Assembly: GCF_003815775.1 (NCBI RefSeq)
Contig: NZ_CP033926.1
Coordinates: forward strand, 3,658,001 to 3,722,000
DNA length: 64,000 nucleotides
Direction of reading: 5' to 3'
Origin: Chryseobacterium joostei
Lineage (GTDB): Bacteria; Bacteroidota; Bacteroidia; Flavobacteriales; Weeksellaceae
A program made the position numbers and the translations under genes. Below the pieces are notes generated by a model. That model ran no database searches, was not told the origin of the DNA, and worked only from the letters and a program-made list of their open reading frames with translations. Positions 44,032 through 53,193 of the stretch are shown piece after piece (the first letter of the stretch is position 1; each line of letters opens with the position of its first letter).

Positions 44032-45538
44032 GAAGAGGATTCCTCTTGAGCTGCTTTTATTGTTTTCAGTATTTGTCATTGCTACATGTGGATTGATTTA
44101 TGAATTGGTGGCCGGAGCCTTGGCGAGCTATCTTTTAGGAGACTCTGTAAAGCAGTTTTCTTTCATCATCGGCGTGTATCTATTTTCAATGGGAGTAGGT
44201 TCCTATTTTGCAAAATTTATCAAAGGAAACTTGATTGATAAGTTTGTGGAAATTGAAATTCTGGTAGGAATTGTAGGAGGAATAAGTTCTGTGGTATTAT
44301 TCATACTTTTCAATACGCTGGCCCATTTTGAAGCAGTTCTGTATCTCTTTGTCTTTTTTACAGGATCTTTGGTAGGAGTAGAAATTCCGCTTTTAATGAA
44401 TATTTTAAAAGACAGGGTTCAGTTTAAAGATTTAGTATCCAATGTTTTTGCCTTCGATTATATCGGGGCTTTACTGGCATCCATTCTTTTTCCTTTGGTG
44501 TTAATTCCCAACCTTGGAATTGTAAAAACTCCATTATTCTTTGGGCTAATCAATATTTCCATTGCAATATTCCTATGTTTTTATCTCACAAAAGAACTTT
44601 CAAAACCCATTTCCCTAAAGGTAAAATCAATTGGAGCATTTGTATTTCTTTTGGGGCTTTTCATTTTTTCAGATAAGATTTTATCATACTCAGAAGAAAA
44701 GCTGTACGGTGAAAATATTGTCTATACAAAAAGTTCTCCCTATCAAAGGATTGTTTTAACAAGAAATAACCGTGAATTCAGGCTGTATTTAAATAACAAC
44801 TTGCAGTTCTCTTCCACAGATGAATACCGTTATCATGAAGCATTGGTTCATCCGGCAATGTCTATGGCCAAAAACATTGATAACGTTCTGATTTTGGGTG
44901 GAGGTGATGGTTTTGCTGTTCGTGAAGTATTGAAATATAAGGAGGTGAAGAAAGTTACCCTTGTAGATCTTGATGGTGAAATGACACAGTTTTTCAAAAC
45001 CAATGAGACCATGCGAAAGCTGAACCAAAATTCCTTATCCAGTTCTAAAGTAGAAGTTATTAACAAGGATGCTTATATTTGGGTAAAGGAGAATAAAAAG
45101 AAATTTGACGTCATTATCATAGACTTTCCGGATCCATCGAATTATAGTTTGGGGAAACTTTATTCTCTGCAATTTTACAAAGAACTTGAAAGATTAACCA
45201 CTCCGGACACGAAAATTGTAGTACAGACTACTTCTCCTTATTTTGCACCAAAGTCTTTCTGGTGTATTGAGAAAACAATCAATCAGATTTTTCCCTTTAC
45301 ATCGGCATATCATACCTATGTTCCTTCGTTTGGAGAATGGGGATTTTCAATGGCTTCATTTGAACCGATAAATAATAAGATCTACAGGCAGCTTCCCAAT
45401 TTAAGATACTACGATTATGATTTTTCACAAATGTCCTACTTTAACAAGGATATGAAAGTAAAAGATGTAGAAATTAACCGTCTGGATAACCAGATACTAG
45501 TCCGTTATTTTGATGAAGAGTGGGGAAAAGTTCAGTAG
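44024..45538 (+). CDS. Membrane-fused spermidine synthase-like aminopropyltransferase
   Basis: The protein has 504 residues. The N-terminal about 220 form seven hydrophobic helices (LLLLFSVFVIATCGLIYELV onward). The C-terminal half is a spermidine-synthase fold: SSPYQRIVL, EYRYHEALVHPA (267-278), LILGGGDGFAVREVL (GGGDG at 292-296), TLVDLDGEM, and IIIDFPDPSNYSLGKLYS with D367/D370. The SAM-type pocket and catalytic Asp are kept. Fusion to a membrane part implies that aminopropyl transfer happens at the membrane, perhaps to a non-soluble acceptor. It shares coding ends with both neighbours. Confidence 0.9.
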   Translation: MDKKRIPLELLLLFSVFVIATCGLIYELVAGALASYLLGDSVKQFSFIIGVYLFSMGVGSYFAKFIKGNLIDKFVEIEILVGIVGGISSVVLFILFNTLAHFEAVLYLFVFFTGSLVGVEIPLLMNILKDRVQFKDLVSNVFAFDYIGALLASILFPLVLIPNLGIVKTPLFFGLINISIAIFLCFYLTKELSKPISLKVKSIGAFVFLLGLFIFSDKILSYSEEKLYGENIVYTKSSPYQRIVLTRNNREFRLYLNNNLQFSSTDEYRYHEALVHPAMSMAKNIDNVLILGGGDGFAVREVLKYKEVKKVTLVDLDGEMTQFFKTNETMRKLNQNSLSSSKVEVINKDAYIWVKENKKKFDVIIIDFPDPSNYSLGKLYSLQFYKELERLTTPDTKIVVQTTSPYFAPKSFWCIEKTINQIFPFTSAYHTYVPSFGEWGFSMASFEPINNKIYRQLPNLRYYDYDFSQMSYFNKDMKVKDVEINRLDNQILVRYFDEEWGKVQ

Positions 45539-47102
45539 AAAGGATTTTCTAAAGACAGTAATGTTAGGGAGTATGATGCTTCCTTTTCTGCAATATTGTG
45601 GAAAGAAAGTAAAAACTCTGTTGCTGAAGATTACGGGAACCAATCATATTTTGGGGCATAGATTATGGGCTAAGGATTTTCCACAATCTACAGAAGTTAT
45701 CCACACCCAATATCTTATTGTGGGTGGTGGGATCTCTGGGCTTTCTGCATGCAGGTTTTTTAGTCAAAATAATGAACATGATTATCTTCTTCTGGAAATG
45801 GAGGATCATTTGGGAGGAAACTCTTCAAACGGGCAGAATGCATTTTCAAAATTTCCATTGGGAGCACATTATCTGCCTTTACCGAATAAAGAAAATACTG
45901 AGATTATCGAGTTTCTGAAAGAATGTGGAATCTGCCAGGGAATAGAAGACAATGGAGAACCTATTCTGGACGAATATCAGATGACTTTTCCACAGCAGGA
46001 AAGATTGTTCTATAAAAACTCGTGGCAGAATGATGTTGTTCCACAAAAAGGAATATCAGTAGAAATACAAAATGAGCTGAACCGTTTTTTTACCATGATG
46101 AACGATTTCCGTCAAAAAAAAGACACTCTTGGAAATTATTGGTTTGCCATTCCTGTTCATGATTCCAGTAGAGAAGATGAGGTTATAAAGCTTGAAAAAA
46201 CTCTTTTTAAAGATTGGCTTCATGAACATCATTTTCAGTCAGAAGAACTTTTGTGGTTATTGGATTATTCCTGCAGGGATGATTACGGCTTGGGGATAGA
46301 CTATGTTTCAGCCTGGGCGGGAATTCATTATTTCGCGGGAAGAAAAAATAACTGGAGTACAAAATATAAGGATCAGGTATTTACCTGGCCAGAGGGTAAT
46401 GCAAGACTCACTCAGCATTTTTCAAAATATATTAAAGAAAAATCTTTAACTAAGCATTTAGTTTTTGATGTTAAAATAAATGATAAGGTTGAGGTACAGT
46501 GCTTTGATAATTCTCAAAAGAAAACAAAAACAATTATTGCAGAAAAGGTTTTGTTTGCCACACCTCAATTTGTCAACGAAAGAATTTTAAATAATAGGAA
46601 TGTAAAATCATTTCAATATGTTCCGTGGCTTTTGACAACCATTACCTTGAAGAACGAATTTGGAGGAGATGAAGAGCTTGCATGGGATAACGTGATTTAT
46701 GGTTCTTCCGGGCTAGGATATATTTATGACCAGCATCAGAATATTAATCAGGTTTTGGGAGAAAAGGTGATTACGTATTACAAAAGCTTCTCTACAAATG
46801 ATTGTAAAAAGGCCAGAAAGAAGTTATATTCAATGAAAGAACCTGAACTTAAAACTTTAGTTTTAGAAGATCTGAAGAAAGCACATCCGCTTATAGAGGA
46901 CTTTATTCTTGAAATGCAGTTTCATAAAATCGGACACGCGATGATAGCTCCGGTTCCCAATCAAATTTTCGGTGAAAATACCAGACTTACCAAGGAATCT
47001 ATTGATGGAAAGATCTTCTTTGCCCATTCTGATCTTTCAGGAATATCTATTTTTGAAGAAGCCTTTTATCAGGGAATAAGAACAGCAAAGCAAATGATAT
47101 GA
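45513..47102 (+). CDS. Membrane-anchored FAD-dependent oxidoreductase (amine-oxidase-like)
   Basis: The protein has 529 residues from ATG 45513, overlapping the SpeE-like gene by 26 bases. The N terminus KFSRKDFLKTVMLGSMMLPF followed by LQYC looks like a Tat signal (RK variant) with lipobox, so the mature enzyme would be anchored outside the cytoplasm. A dinucleotide-binding IVGGGISGLSACRFF begins near residue 70, followed by the typical DHLGGNSSNG motif of amine-oxidase/protoporphyrinogen-oxidase relatives. A Tat-exported flavoenzyme next to an aminopropyltransferase suggests oxidation of a polyamine product. Substrate unknown. Confidence 0.82.
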   Translation: MKSGEKFSRKDFLKTVMLGSMMLPFLQYCGKKVKTLLLKITGTNHILGHRLWAKDFPQSTEVIHTQYLIVGGGISGLSACRFFSQNNEHDYLLLEMEDHLGGNSSNGQNAFSKFPLGAHYLPLPNKENTEIIEFLKECGICQGIEDNGEPILDEYQMTFPQQERLFYKNSWQNDVVPQKGISVEIQNELNRFFTMMNDFRQKKDTLGNYWFAIPVHDSSREDEVIKLEKTLFKDWLHEHHFQSEELLWLLDYSCRDDYGLGIDYVSAWAGIHYFAGRKNNWSTKYKDQVFTWPEGNARLTQHFSKYIKEKSLTKHLVFDVKINDKVEVQCFDNSQKKTKTIIAEKVLFATPQFVNERILNNRNVKSFQYVPWLLTTITLKNEFGGDEELAWDNVIYGSSGLGYIYDQHQNINQVLGEKVITYYKSFSTNDCKKARKKLYSMKEPELKTLVLEDLKKAHPLIEDFILEMQFHKIGHAMIAPVPNQIFGENTRLTKESIDGKIFFAHSDLSGISIFEEAFYQGIRTAKQMI

Positions 47103-48124
47103 AACAGCCTTGGATTCATAATGCAAAAATAGATTGGTGGTTTATTCTATCCCCACCTTTTGTGGTATTGTTGATTATTTTTCTTTTCCAGAAACAAATT
47201 CAGGGATTAGAAAATAGCTATTCCTTTTACACATGGCTTCTTTTGATTGTTTTTGTAGATGTTGCCCATGTATATTCAACCTTATTTAAGACCTATTTTG
47301 TAAAAGATGAGGTTCAGAAAAGGAAGTTGCTGTATTTCGGGATTCCCGTGATAAGCTGGTGTCTGGGAATTGCTTTATTCCAGTTTGGAAGCCTTACATT
47401 TTGGTCGGTACTGGCTTTGATTGCCGTCTTTCATTTTATCCGCCAGCAATATGGGTTTATGAGAATCTATGCCCGCTTTGAGCCTAATAACTGGCAGAAG
47501 AAAATAGATGAGGTGGCCGTATATGCTGCTACAATTTTCCCAATGTTGTATTGGTTCAAAACACCTCGTGCATTTACCTGGTTTGTTAATAATGAATTTG
47601 ACTGGCTTAACAACTTGCCCGATTATATTGATTTTATTACTGTTCTGTATGTAGGGATAGTAATAATCTGGCTTGGAAAAACCATTTTTGAAGCCATAAA
47701 AACAAAGAGTATCAACATTCCTAAAACAGCTCTCATCATCGGAACCTATCTTTCCTGGTATTTCGGGATTGTCTATTTTAATAATGATCTGATTTTTACT
47801 TTCCTGAATGTTGTATCCCATGGGATCCCTTATATTGCTCTCATCTATATTCGTGAAATAAAGCAAAAGGATAATCATCAGCTGAACTGGATGCTAATCT
47901 TTAAATCGGCCTGGGGAATATTTTTATTTGTAGGGGTAATTTTAGGTTTTGCCTTTCTTGAGGAATTTCTGTGGGAAACCTTGGTTTGGAATGAGCACTT
48001 TTCAATGGACTTTAGTATTCCAGAAAATACATTACAATTTTTAGTTCCATTGCTAGTGGTTCCACAGCTAACTCATTATCTTTTGGATGGCTTTATTTGG
48101 AGAAAACCAAAAAAAGTTAGCTAA
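47099..48124 (+). CDS. Multi-pass membrane protein with conserved-looking histidines
   Basis: The protein has 341 residues and about eight to nine hydrophobic helices. Charged or metal-ligand residues stand inside or at the ends of helices: D54xxH57 (VDVAHVYSTLF), H112 in FHFIRQQYGFMRIY, H241 in VVSHGIPYIAL, and H326 with D330 in LTHYLLDGFIW. This recalls membrane di-iron enzymes but matches no His-box set I know. It overlaps the oxidoreductase stop by four bases (ATGA), so the two proteins are probably made in step. The function is unknown. Confidence 0.75.
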   Translation: MKQPWIHNAKIDWWFILSPPFVVLLIIFLFQKQIQGLENSYSFYTWLLLIVFVDVAHVYSTLFKTYFVKDEVQKRKLLYFGIPVISWCLGIALFQFGSLTFWSVLALIAVFHFIRQQYGFMRIYARFEPNNWQKKIDEVAVYAATIFPMLYWFKTPRAFTWFVNNEFDWLNNLPDYIDFITVLYVGIVIIWLGKTIFEAIKTKSINIPKTALIIGTYLSWYFGIVYFNNDLIFTFLNVVSHGIPYIALIYIREIKQKDNHQLNWMLIFKSAWGIFLFVGVILGFAFLEEFLWETLVWNEHFSMDFSIPENTLQFLVPLLVVPQLTHYLLDGFIWRKPKKVS

Positions 48125-48129
48125 CTTTG
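48096..48129 (+). promoter_or_regulatory. Putative promoter of the GH43 gene
   Basis: TTTG (48096-48099), a 22-base spacer and an exact TAACTTTG (48122-48129) match the consensus. They overlap the end of the upstream gene and give a leader of about 16 bases, so the hydrolase gene may be independent of the polyamine cassette. Confidence 0.55.
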
Positions 48130-48151
48130 TTGGAATCTTTAAAATCTAAAA

Positions 48152-49906
48152 ATGAGACAATATATTCTGTCATTAGCAATTTTTCTTGGAATAATTGTAG
48201 GAGCTCAGCAGAAAACATTTTGTAATCCGATCAACATAGATTATGGGTATACTCCTTTTGAAGTTTTTTCAAAACAAGGGAAACACCGTGCTACAGCAGA
48301 TCCGGTGATTGTTAATTTTAAAAATAAGCTGTTTCTTTTTTCTACAAACCAGGAAGGATATTGGTACAGTGATGATATGTTGGACTGGAAGTTTGTAAAA
48401 AGAAAATTTCTCAGAGATAATAAATATATTCATGATCTTAATGCCCCGGCTGTCTGGGCTATGAAAGATACTCTATATGTTTATGGTTCTACCTGGGAAC
48501 AGGATTTTCCAATCTGGAAAAGTACAAATCCAACTAAAGATGACTGGAAAATTGCAGTAGATACTTTAAAAGTAGGCGCATGGGATCCGGCATTCCACTA
48601 TGATGAAGATAAGAATAAATTATATCTATATTGGGGTTCAAGTAATGAATGGCCTTTGCTGGGAACAGAAGTGAAAGTGAAAAATCTTCAGTCTGAAGGT
48701 TTCGTAAAACCAATTCTAAAACTAAAACCTGAAGACCACGGATGGGAGCGTTTCGGAGAATACAATGATAATGTTTTTCTCCAGCCTTTTGTAGAAGGAG
48801 CGTGGATGACAAAACATAACGGGAAATACTATATGCAGTATGGTGCTCCGGCAACAGAATTCAGCGGATATTCCGATGGAGTATACGTAAGCAAAAGTCC
48901 TTTGGAGGGTTTCGAATATCAGCAGCATAATCCATTCTCTTATAAACCGGGAGGTTTTGCAAGGGGAGCCGGTCATGGAGCAACTTTTGAAGACAATTAT
49001 AAAAACTGGTGGCACGTTTCCACGATATTTATTTCTACCAAAAATAATTTTGAAAGAAGGCTGGGCATCTGGCCGGCAGGTTTTGATAAAGATGATGTGA
49101 TGTATTGTAATACGGCTTATGGTGATTATCCTACTTACCTTCCGCAGTATGCACAAGGGAAAGACTTTACAAAAGGTCTTTTTGCCGGATGGATGTTATT
49201 GAATTATAATAAACCGGTTCAGGTTTCATCTACTTTAGGGGGATATCAGCCCAATTATGCTGTAGATGAAGATATCAAGTCCTATTGGAGTGCCAAAACA
49301 GGAAATTCCGGAGAATGGTTCCAAACGGATTTGGGTGAAGTTTCCACAATCAATGCCATTCAGATCAATTATGCAGATCAGGATGCAGAGTTCATGGGGA
49401 AAACCTTAGGGAAAATGCATCAATATAAAATCTATGGCTCTAATGATGGCAAGAAGTGGAATGTGATTGTGGATAAAAGCAAGAATACAAAAGATGTTCC
49501 TCACGATTATGTTGAGCTTGAGCAGCCTGCAAAAGCCCGTTTCCTTAAAATGGAAAATCTTACAATGCCCACAGGAAAATTTGCATTAAGTGGCTTCAGA
49601 GTGTTTGGAAAAGGAGCTGGGAAACAGCCTGCAAAAGTGGAAGGTTTTGTGCCTTTAAGAGCTGATCCAAAAAAGTATGGAGAAAGAAGAAGTGTCTGGA
49701 TGAAATGGCAGCAGAATCCTGAGGCGGATGGCTATGTAATCTATTGGGGGAAATCTCCTGATAAAATGTATGGAAGCATTATGGTATACGGAAAGAATGA
49801 ATATTTCTTTACAGGAGCAGACAGAACAGATTCTTACTACTTCCAGATTGAAGCATTCAACTCCAATGGTGTTTCAGAAAGAACAGCAGTCGCAAAATCC
49901 GAGTAA
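48152..49906 (+). CDS. GH43-like family hydrolase with carbohydrate-binding and fibronectin-type domains
   Basis: The protein has 584 residues. A signal peptide (MRQYILSLAIFLGIIVGAQ) is followed by a five-bladed beta-propeller of GH43 type: ATADPVIV with D50, GAWDPAFHYDED with D145, and PFVEGAWMTKHNGKYYM with E215 as likely base, modulator and acid. Around residues 350-490 lies a discoidin (F5/8 type C) module (WFQTDLGEVSTINAIQINYA), and the last about 90 residues look like fibronectin type III (VWMKWQQNPEADGYVIYWGK). Such enzymes cut arabinose- or xylose-containing glycans. Substrate is unassigned, and no polysaccharide locus surrounds it. Confidence 0.85.
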   Translation: MRQYILSLAIFLGIIVGAQQKTFCNPINIDYGYTPFEVFSKQGKHRATADPVIVNFKNKLFLFSTNQEGYWYSDDMLDWKFVKRKFLRDNKYIHDLNAPAVWAMKDTLYVYGSTWEQDFPIWKSTNPTKDDWKIAVDTLKVGAWDPAFHYDEDKNKLYLYWGSSNEWPLLGTEVKVKNLQSEGFVKPILKLKPEDHGWERFGEYNDNVFLQPFVEGAWMTKHNGKYYMQYGAPATEFSGYSDGVYVSKSPLEGFEYQQHNPFSYKPGGFARGAGHGATFEDNYKNWWHVSTIFISTKNNFERRLGIWPAGFDKDDVMYCNTAYGDYPTYLPQYAQGKDFTKGLFAGWMLLNYNKPVQVSSTLGGYQPNYAVDEDIKSYWSAKTGNSGEWFQTDLGEVSTINAIQINYADQDAEFMGKTLGKMHQYKIYGSNDGKKWNVIVDKSKNTKDVPHDYVELEQPAKARFLKMENLTMPTGKFALSGFRVFGKGAGKQPAKVEGFVPLRADPKKYGERRSVWMKWQQNPEADGYVIYWGKSPDKMYGSIMVYGKNEYFFTGADRTDSYYFQIEAFNSNGVSERTAVAKSE

Positions 49907-49925
49907 ATTAAATTAAAAGATAAAT

Positions 49926-49962
49926 AATAACACGTTTTGAAAAATCAGAACGTGTTATTTTT
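49926..49962. terminator. Bidirectional terminator between GH43 and esterase genes
   Basis: An 11-bp stem AATAACACGTT/AACGTGTTATT (49926-49936, 49949-49959) with a 12-base loop is followed by a T tract. The right arm includes the TAA stop of the minus-strand esterase (49955-49957). Confidence 0.8.
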
Positions 49963-50815
49963 TGTCTGTCTTTTTAAGAAAAGCTTCAATCTTATCAATA
50001 AGAAAAGTATTGTTTGGTGATTTATCCCAATCCAAATGTCCACCATTGAATTCATAGGACTCATTGATGATATTATGTTTATTTAAAACTGAATCCAGAA
50101 TCTTCTTTTGAGTCATAGGAATGACACGGTCCGTTTTTCCATAATAAGAAAGAGTAGGGGCAGATGTATTCTTTATCCAATGAACCGGACTGGCAAAATG
50201 AACGGCTGAGATACCTTTTGTAAGGATTTTGGGATCTACTAAATGTTGCTCTACAAAGGAATATTCTTGATATGTTTTAAAACCTGGATCAGATAAATCG
50301 GTCGGTCCTACGATGTTAATCACAGCCTTTACATCTTTACCAGAATCAAATTTATAAGCATACAGCATGGATAGATGTCCACCGGCACTATTTCCCATGA
50401 GGATTATCCTTGGGTTATTCTTCAGTTTTCTTTTTAAAAAATTAATTACATTTTTAATATCATCAGTTTGATTAGGAATGCCATATTGTGTTTGAGAAGC
50501 GTTTCGATAATTAATGTTAGCAAAAATATGATCAGGAAACTTTTGCATCATAGAGAGGGTAAAGAAAGTAAGTTGAGACTTGTCTCCACTACGCCAACCG
50601 CCTCCATGAATGATAATAAAGACATCTCTTTTCTCCGTAGATTTTTTATGAGGGATATAAAGATCCATTACTTGCTCAGAATCATTCCCATAATGAATGT
50701 TTTCCTCTTTATCAAAGGTGATGCTATTCCCTATTGTGATCTTTTTTTCCTTGCAACTGGCCAATAGAAAGTATAAGCAAAGACTTAAAAGAATAAAGGC
50801 TGACTTTCTTTTCAT
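49955..50815 (-). CDS. Lipoprotein alpha/beta-hydrolase (esterase)
   Basis: The protein has 286 residues with a lipobox (LLASC, Cys21), so it is anchored in the envelope. The oxyanion-hole motif HGGGWRSGDKS (70-80) and the nucleophile elbow GNSAGGHLS (S143) are clear, with an Asp in GKTDRVIP and a His in NGGHLDWD completing the triad. It belongs to the BD-FAE/HSL-like esterase group and may act on acylated sugars or xenobiotic esters. It is convergent with the GH43 gene, so a shared role in glycan breakdown is possible but unproven. Confidence 0.88.
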   Translation of the reverse strand: MKRKSAFILLSLCLYFLLASCKEKKITIGNSITFDKEENIHYGNDSEQVMDLYIPHKKSTEKRDVFIIIHGGGWRSGDKSQLTFFTLSMMQKFPDHIFANINYRNASQTQYGIPNQTDDIKNVINFLKRKLKNNPRIILMGNSAGGHLSMLYAYKFDSGKDVKAVINIVGPTDLSDPGFKTYQEYSFVEQHLVDPKILTKGISAVHFASPVHWIKNTSAPTLSYYGKTDRVIPMTQKKILDSVLNKHNIINESYEFNGGHLDWDKSPNNTFLIDKIEAFLKKTDKK

Positions 50816-50830
50816 ACCTATAAAGATAGA

Positions 50831-50856
50831 AAACCTGTTGAAAGATCAACAGGTTT
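50831..50856 (-). terminator. Hairpin after the tandem outer-membrane genes
   Basis: A perfect 11-bp stem AAACCTGTTGA/TCAACAGGTTT (50831-50841, 50846-50856) with a tetraloop lies downstream of the minus-strand barrel gene. The minus-strand T run is short (TTTT including stem bases), so it is of moderate strength. Confidence 0.65.
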
Positions 50857-50896
50857 CCGTGGAATATAATTGAGTTGAATATGAAGAAAGGTTGTT

Positions 50897-53149
50897 TTAC
50901 TTTGTTCTGCTCTTGATAGAATCGGAAGCCCCCTCAATGTCTCTTACCTTTTTCAGTTTTTTGTTTCCGAAGTTGTAAGTAAGACTTACCGTTAAGCTTC
51001 TTGGGTATTGATTCTGGTGAATATAATTTTTGTTTCCATTGTCTTGGATATCATCAATGACTACAATATTGGTTCTTAAGACATCATTTACATTCACTGC
51101 AAAAGTCCAGTCGTTCCAGTTTTTCTTGATGCTAAGATCTAAGCTTGATAAACCTCGTAGCATACCCAGTTCTATCTGTTGCTTGTCTATGTAGAAAAAG
51201 TTAACCCCAAAGAACCATGTTTTCGCTTTATCAAGACGGATCGTATTGTTAGTTTGGATCAAAATACTGGTAGAGTTTGTCTTATTGATGTAGGTTACAA
51301 ATTCTCCTTTCTCATTTCTAAAACGGTCCCCGGTAGTGGGATCCATATCCAGACTTCCATTGTTTCTGTTATGTTGAACTCCGATACTGAAATTTGTAGT
51401 CCAGTATTGTTTGAAGAATGATTTCTGGATTCCTACCATGGCAGACATTTCCTGCTTATCTCCAAAATTGGTTCTGATGTATCTTAAGGCAAGATTTTCT
51501 CCTAGCTCTCCATTAGGCTTCTCGGGATAGCCTTGTAACGGAACCTGAGTGATGGCATCTTTAATATAAGAATGGTTTAAAACTACAAAATAAGAGTTTT
51601 TATACATATAAGTCAGTTCCTGATTGTAAGTAGACGAAGCCTTTACAAAAGGGTTGTTTTGAGTATAATTGTCATCAGTCAGCTTATTTACTACCGGATT
51701 TATTTCCCAGAAACTAGGTCTTTTCATTCTGCTTGAAAAGGAATAGGAGATATTGTTTTTATCGTTGATAGCATAATTAAGACTCATATAGGGAAGGAGA
51801 TTATTATAGTTTCTTTCAATCCTTTTAAGCGTTTCTGTTGGTGGGTTGTCTGAAGTACCTAAGCTATTGGTAATCTCATATCTCGCCCCAATTTTCCCTG
51901 AAAATTTATCTGAAAACTTCTTTTCAGCAGTTACATAAAAACCATAAATGTTCTCATCATAAATAAAGTGGTTAGGTGCTAATTTTGGGGCTTTTTCAGG
52001 ATCAATAAAATAAGTGTCACTTTTAGTATCATTATCCGTTTTGGTTTTGTTATAATTTCCACCTACAGAAATAGTAAGGTCATTTTTAAATTTCTGGATG
52101 TAATCTACCATTCCGGAGAAATTGTTAATGATCTGCGGAAGGTCCTGAAACATCTGAATAGATTTTGCTCCTAAATTTCTGTTGATATCAGATTTATAGG
52201 TGATATTGTCTGTAAACTGAAATCTTTTATAATTCAGATAAGCTGCATTTACATTCAGTTTACTTCCCAATGAGTCTGTTTTTAATTCATAGTTTAAGTT
52301 AAGAGAGTTATTATAGCTTCTAGAATCCTCTTTGTTTTTAGACCATGTATAATTAGTCCCATCTTTATTAATAATTGTATTAAAAAGGCTTACTGTAGAA
52401 TTATAGCTCTTGTTAGCCCAGGTATTCCAGGATAAAGCTAAGTTGCTGTTGTCATTCAACTGGTAATCAATGTTCAGATAACCACCAATATTTTTGTTTG
52501 GATCATTGATATCACCGGTTGATTCATTCGAAGCGCTATCACTACTGTTTCTTAAAGTATAGGTTTGCGCCTGAATATTTTCCCCGCCGCTGAGGTTAGC
52601 ACTAATTCCCAGCTTATCTTTTCTATAGTTGGCAGAGAAACTTGCCTGGCTGGCGTTATATTTACTTTGAGTATTGGAGAACCTCATGTTCCCGTTAAGG
52701 CCATCACTCATTTTTTTCTTTAAAACAATGTTGATGATTCCATCAGAAGATTCCACCTGAAACTCACTTCCCGGAACGGTAATTACCTCAATTTTCTGAA
52801 TGTTCTCTGCCGGAGTATTTTTAAGGAATTGTGCCAGTGATTCAGCATCCATATTAGATTTTCTTCCGTTGATGTAAATTAATACATTGTTTTTCCCCGC
52901 AATTTTTAATGTTTTATCATCAGTGGAAGATAATAATGGTGTTTGTTTCAGAAGATCAAAAGTAGTATTTCCCTTTGCTACAGGAGAAGCCGCAACATCA
53001 TATACAAAGCGGTCGCTTTGCTTTTTGAATACCTGTTTGGTGATGGTTACCCCTTCTATATTTTTAGTTTTTGCCGTGTCTGATTTCTTTTCCTGAGCAA
53101 AGGCGCAGGTACCGAATATGACAGCTATTGACAAAAGTATACGTTTCAT
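50897..53149 (-). CDS. Outer-membrane beta-barrel protein (paralogue B)
   Basis: The protein has 750 residues. A signal peptide (MKRILLSIAVIFGTCAFAQE) is followed by a plug-like domain (DLLKQTPLLSSTDDKTLKIA, VLIYINGRKSNMDAESLAQF, IEVITVPGSEFQVESSDGII) and a long beta-barrel ending YNFGNKKLKKVRDIE. It is clearly paralogous to the upstream gene at 53194 over its whole length and lies 44 bases after it, so the pair arose by tandem duplication and is co-transcribed. A TonB box is not obvious. The ligand is unknown. Confidence 0.88.
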   Translation of the reverse strand: MKRILLSIAVIFGTCAFAQEKKSDTAKTKNIEGVTITKQVFKKQSDRFVYDVAASPVAKGNTTFDLLKQTPLLSSTDDKTLKIAGKNNVLIYINGRKSNMDAESLAQFLKNTPAENIQKIEVITVPGSEFQVESSDGIINIVLKKKMSDGLNGNMRFSNTQSKYNASQASFSANYRKDKLGISANLSGGENIQAQTYTLRNSSDSASNESTGDINDPNKNIGGYLNIDYQLNDNSNLALSWNTWANKSYNSTVSLFNTIINKDGTNYTWSKNKEDSRSYNNSLNLNYELKTDSLGSKLNVNAAYLNYKRFQFTDNITYKSDINRNLGAKSIQMFQDLPQIINNFSGMVDYIQKFKNDLTISVGGNYNKTKTDNDTKSDTYFIDPEKAPKLAPNHFIYDENIYGFYVTAEKKFSDKFSGKIGARYEITNSLGTSDNPPTETLKRIERNYNNLLPYMSLNYAINDKNNISYSFSSRMKRPSFWEINPVVNKLTDDNYTQNNPFVKASSTYNQELTYMYKNSYFVVLNHSYIKDAITQVPLQGYPEKPNGELGENLALRYIRTNFGDKQEMSAMVGIQKSFFKQYWTTNFSIGVQHNRNNGSLDMDPTTGDRFRNEKGEFVTYINKTNSTSILIQTNNTIRLDKAKTWFFGVNFFYIDKQQIELGMLRGLSSLDLSIKKNWNDWTFAVNVNDVLRTNIVVIDDIQDNGNKNYIHQNQYPRSLTVSLTYNFGNKKLKKVRDIEGASDSIKSRTK

Positions 53150-53193
53150 GTTTGTTTTTTTAAGAGTGGTTAAGTGAGATAAGTTTTTATAGA

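Noticed and set aside
47375..47878. 167-residue minus-strand ORF opposite the His-rich membrane protein
   Set aside because: It is a chance open frame antisense to a hydrophobic coding region, without start signals or family features.
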